Assembly: GCA_027357125.1 (NCBI GenBank)
Contig: DAHVVW010000069.1
Location: forward strand, 1-8,439
Origin: Clostridiales bacterium
GTDB lineage: Bacteria > Bacillota > Desulfitobacteriia > Desulfitobacteriales > Desulfitobacteriaceae
Direction of reading: 5' to 3'
Length of the DNA stretch: 8,439 nucleotides
Below are positions 5,972 through 8,439 of the stretch, piece after piece (position 1 is the first letter of the stretch; each line of letters starts with the position of its first letter). Made by a program: the position numbers and the translations under genes. The notes beneath the pieces are model-generated. The model worked only from the letters and a program-made list of their open reading frames with translations, was not told the origin of the DNA and made no database searches.

Positions 5972-5980
5972 TGCTATAAT
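5972..5980 (+). promoter_or_regulatory. Extended -10 promoter of the fadR-fadN operon
   Basis: TGC-TATAAT at 5972-5980 is a perfect extended -10 element (TGnTATAAT). A consensus TTGACA lies at 5958-5963 but only 11 bases from the -10 box, too close for normal sigma-A use. The extended -10 probably works with a poor -35 (around 5951-5957). Transcription should start near 5987-5988, right at the edge of the FadR operator. Confidence 0.75.
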
Positions 5981-5988
5981 GAATAAAA

Positions 5989-6008
5989 ATGAATGAGCAT
6001 TCATTCAG
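5989..6008 (+). promoter_or_regulatory. FadR operator
   Basis: TGAATGA-GCAT-TCATTCA (5990-6007) has perfect 7-base half-sites with a 4-base spacer, the same geometry as the B. subtilis FadR consensus as I recall it (TGAATGA-N4-TCATTCA). An overlapping palindrome AATGAATG-ag-CATTCATT (5988-6005) is also perfect. The site covers the expected start of transcription and touches the AGGAGG ribosome site at 6007-6012, so binding should block its own operon. Confidence 0.88.
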
Positions 6009-6020
6009 GAGGAATAAACA

Positions 6021-6623
6021 GTGGCAGCGAAGGAAGAAAAAATAGTAGCACGGGAAGAAAAATACCAGCAAATTTTGGATGCCGCGATCGAGGCTTTTGC
6101 CGTCTCGGGCTACTATCAGTGTCAGGTGTCCAAGATTGCGCGCCTGGCTGGGGTGGCAGACGGCACGATCTATCTCTATTTTAAGAGTAAGCAGGATATT
6201 TTAATCAAGCTGTTTCAGGAGCGCATGGGGGATTTTATTAACGACATCCGGACGCAGCTTAATGATTCTCAGAGCACCAGGGAACGCCTGCGGGCTATTA
6301 TTTGGACACATTTCTCCTATATGGAGCATAACCGTTCCCTGGCAATAGTTACTCAGGTGGAACTGCGCCAGTCGGATCCGGATATCCGCTCAGCTATAAC
6401 CGGACCGCTTAAGGAATATTTTAAGTTAATTGAGGGGGTGGTGACTACGGGTATCGAATGCGGTGAAGTAGCGCCGCTGGATGTAAAGGCTGCCCGTCAG
6501 CTTATCTTCGGCGCTCTGGACGAGGCTGTGTCAGATTGGGTCATGGCCCGCACGCCGCGTAGCTTAAGCAACAGCGCAAAGCCCATGCTTTTCCTGTTCG
6601 AAGGCGCTTTGCGCCTGAAATAG
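6021..6623 (+). CDS. fadR: TetR-family fatty-acid degradation repressor FadR
   Basis: This 200-residue TetR-family repressor closely resembles B. subtilis FadR (YsiA), which represses beta-oxidation genes and is released by long-chain acyl-CoA. After a charged 10-15 residue extension, residues about 15-61 form the DNA-binding domain (QQILDAAIEAFAVSGYYQCQ, then VSKIARLAGVADGTIYLYFKSKQDIL). The ligand/dimer domain shows further family stretches: LAIVTQVELRQS (107-118), EGVVTTGIECGEV (138-150) and RQLIFGALDEAVSDWVM (159-175). The start is GTG 6021, 8 bases after a perfect AGGAGG (6007-6012). A matching operator lies in its own promoter, so it should be autoregulated. fadN starts 22 bases after its stop, so both genes share one control point. 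It acts in the cytoplasm as a dimer. Calling it FadR and not just TetR rests on protein similarity, the operator and the neighbour together. Confidence 0.93.
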   Translation: MAAKEEKIVAREEKYQQILDAAIEAFAVSGYYQCQVSKIARLAGVADGTIYLYFKSKQDILIKLFQERMGDFINDIRTQLNDSQSTRERLRAIIWTHFSYMEHNRSLAIVTQVELRQSDPDIRSAITGPLKEYFKLIEGVVTTGIECGEVAPLDVKAARQLIFGALDEAVSDWVMARTPRSLSNSAKPMLFLFEGALRLK

Positions 6624-6645
6624 CTAAATGAGAGGAGTGACAGAC

Positions 6646-8439
6646 ATGCAGGTACATAAAGCCGCCGTTCTAGGCTCGGGGGTGATGGGCTGCACGATTG
6701 CAGCTCATCTGGCCAACGCTGGGATTCCCAGTCTTTTGCTGGATATTGTGCCTCTGGAACTGACCCCGGAAGAAGAGGCCAAGGGACAGACTCTGGCAGA
6801 TAAGAGAGTGCGCAACCGCATATCTGAGATGAACAAAGCCAAACTTTTGAAGATGACCCCGGCTCCTTTGTTTGTGCCTGAGTTTGCCGAGCGGATCGAA
6901 GTGGGGAACTTTGCTGACGACCTTGCCCGCTTGCAGGAAGTAGATTGGGTGATCGAAGTTGTGGTTGAACGGCTCGATATTAAGAGAGAGCTGTTGCAAA
7001 AAGTGGCTGCGGCGGTGCGCCCCGGTACGATTGTGAGCACAAATACCTCGGGTATTTCCCTTAAGGCTATGGCTGAAGGGTTGCCTGAGAATTTTACGCG
7101 TTATTTCCTGGGAACGCATTTTTTCAACCCTCCGCGTTACATGAAACTACTTGAGCTTATACCTGGGCCTGATACCGCTCCGGAAGTTTTGCACTTGATG
7201 CAGGAGCTGGGCGAACGGGTCTTGGGGAAAGGGGTAGTTTTGGCCAAAGATACCCCGAACTTTATCGCCAACCGCATCGGTGTGTATGGGCTGGCGGTGA
7301 CTTTAAGGGAAATGCTTAAGTTGGGGTTAAGAGTGGACGAAGTTGACGCCCTCACCGGCCCGGTGATAGGCCGACCAAAAAGTGCGTCTTTCCGTACAGT
7401 TGACATGGTTGGCTTGGATACCTTTGTCCATGTGGCAAGCAATGTTGCTGAAGGAGTGCCAACGGAAAAAGATTTGTTCGGTCTGCCGGCTTTTGTGCGT
7501 CAGATGCTGACAAACGGCTGGCTGGGGGATAAGACGAAGCAGGGATTTTATAAGAAAACCAAGGCGGGAGCAGGGACTGTAATTGAAGTCCTAGACCCCA
7601 ACACCTTGACCTACGCACCGGTTCAGCCTGTGAAGTTCCCTGCCCTGGAGCAAGCCAAAGCAGCGGACAGCCTGGCGGAAAAGATTCGTACGTTGGTGAG
7701 CGGCAAGGATGCGGGAGCGCAGTTTAGCTGGAATGTCTTGAAACAAGTTCTGCTCTATGCGTCCAATAGTATTCCGGAGATAGCTGATGACATAGCGGCA
7801 GTAGATAAGGCTATGCGCTGGGGCTTTAACTGGGAGCTGGGGCCGTTTGAACTCTGGGATGCCCTCGGCGTGAAAGCAACCGCGGCTAGAATAGCGGAAG
7901 AAGGCGGAGAATTGCCGTCGCTCATTCAGGAAGTCCTGGCTAGAGGCGGAAGCTTTTATAAGAAAGAGCAGGACGGGTCGACAGCTTTCTTTAGAAATGG
8001 GCAATACGAGCAGAAAGCTTCGAGTCTTTATGCCTTTTCGTTGAAACAGGCCCATAAATCCGGGCAAGTGATTATAAAAAATGCCGGAGCGAGTTTAATC
8101 GACTTGGGAGAAGGAGTGGCCTGTCTGGAATTCCATTCTCCTAACAATGCCCTCGGTGGGGACATTTTAAGTATGATCCACAAGTCCTTGGCGGAAGTGG
8201 AGCAAAACTACCTTGGGCTGGTGGTCGGCAATCAGGGCAAGAACTTCTGCGTGGGTGCGAACCTCATGCTCATTTTGTTGGAGGCCGAGGACGAAAACTG
8301 GGATGAACTTGACCTGATGGTACGGGAATTCCAGCGGGGGATGATGGCCTTGAAATACGCCACGAAGCCTGTGGTGGCTGCTCCCTTTGCTATGACTTTG
8401 GGCGGGGGCACGGAAGTCTGTCTCCATGCCCATGCGATT
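6646..8439 (+). CDS. fadN: 3-hydroxyacyl-CoA dehydrogenase / enoyl-CoA hydratase FadN, 3' end cut by window edge
   Basis: FadN carries out two steps of fatty-acid beta-oxidation: hydration of trans-2-enoyl-CoA and NAD-dependent oxidation of L-3-hydroxyacyl-CoA. ATG 6646 follows AGAGGAG (6631-6637) by 8 bases. The frame stays open for 598 codons to the window edge; B. subtilis FadN has about 789, so roughly a quarter is missing. The N-terminal Rossmann domain has GSGVMG at residues 10-15. The dehydrogenase active site shows S135 (STNTSG), H158 (GTHFFNP), E170 (LLELIP) and N209 (NFIANR). Residues about 205-300 carry the first C-terminal helical domain (LTGPVIGRPKSASFRTVDMV) and 350-400 the second (DKAMRWGFNWELGPFELWDA). 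From about 480 the crotonase domain begins: GNQGKNFCVGANL and GGGTE with E590. The second crotonase glutamate lies beyond the window. fadA and fadE are expected next (from B. subtilis fadNAE). Confidence 0.96.
   Translation, partial: MQVHKAAVLGSGVMGCTIAAHLANAGIPSLLLDIVPLELTPEEEAKGQTLADKRVRNRISEMNKAKLLKMTPAPLFVPEFAERIEVGNFADDLARLQEVDWVIEVVVERLDIKRELLQKVAAAVRPGTIVSTNTSGISLKAMAEGLPENFTRYFLGTHFFNPPRYMKLLELIPGPDTAPEVLHLMQELGERVLGKGVVLAKDTPNFIANRIGVYGLAVTLREMLKLGLRVDEVDALTGPVIGRPKSASFRTVDMVGLDTFVHVASNVAEGVPTEKDLFGLPAFVRQMLTNGWLGDKTKQGFYKKTKAGAGTVIEVLDPNTLTYAPVQPVKFPALEQAKAADSLAEKIRTLVSGKDAGAQFSWNVLKQVLLYASNSIPEIADDIAAVDKAMRWGFNWELGPFELWDALGVKATAARIAEEGGELPSLIQEVLARGGSFYKKEQDGSTAFFRNGQYEQKASSLYAFSLKQAHKSGQVIIKNAGASLIDLGEGVACLEFHSPNNALGGDILSMIHKSLAEVEQNYLGLVVGNQGKNFCVGANLMLILLEAEDENWDELDLMVREFQRGMMALKYATKPVVAAPFAMTLGGGTEVCLHAHAI

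Noticed and set aside
5958..5980. TTGACA and TATAAT as a standard sigma-A promoter pair
   Set aside because: The spacer is 11 bases instead of about 17. The extended -10 (TGCTATAAT) explains promoter activity better.
5993..6184. Alternative + strand frame overlapping the start of fadR
   Set aside because: It begins inside the FadR operator, has no ribosome site, and fadR itself matches its family from the first residues.

Overview
The window looks like the chromosome of a low- to mid-GC Firmicute. FloA, FadR and FadN all align closely, from memory, with their Bacillus subtilis counterparts. The AGGAGG-type ribosome sites, frequent GTG/TTG starts and roughly 50% GC fit a clostridial relative such as the Desulfitobacterium/Desulfosporosinus group. 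That genus-level guess is inference. No mobile element, CRISPR array, tRNA or rRNA was seen.

Layout, left to right. (1) Positions 1-1572 (+): the 3' part of floA (membrane-scaffold flotillin), its start cut off by the window edge. It is followed 16 bases later by a small single-span membrane protein with a short collagen-like Gly-X-Y segment. A strong intrinsic terminator at 1622-1658 closes the unit. (2) Positions 1808-2350 (+): a left-handed beta-helix protein of the CaiE/PaaY/gamma-carbonic-anhydrase family with a complete zinc triad. (3) Positions 2463-4853 (-): a two-gene operon made of an unrecognised 239-residue helical protein and an exported two-domain protein that joins a VanX-type D-Ala-D-Ala dipeptidase to a CapA-type metallophosphatase. 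(4) Positions 4854-5297: a 444-base intergenic region holding a GC-rich, highly structured block of about 80 bases that may be a dispersed repeat. (5) Positions 5298-5756 (+): a flavin-binding PNPOx/NimA-type protein with its own terminator. (6) Positions 5972-8439 (+): a fatty-acid degradation operon with an extended -10 promoter, a FadR operator, fadR, and fadN running off the right edge.

How the parts work together. The clearest circuit is the last one. The operator TGAATGA-N4-TCATTCA lies between the -10 box and the fadR start, so FadR should repress its own operon, with long-chain acyl-CoA as the expected inducer (known for B. subtilis FadR). FadN carries out the hydration and dehydrogenation steps of beta-oxidation, and fadA/fadE probably follow outside the window. 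The most unusual protein is the dipeptidase-CapA fusion. The most unusual non-coding object is the structured block at 5109-5190. The small Gly-X-Y protein next to floA is a candidate flotillin partner.
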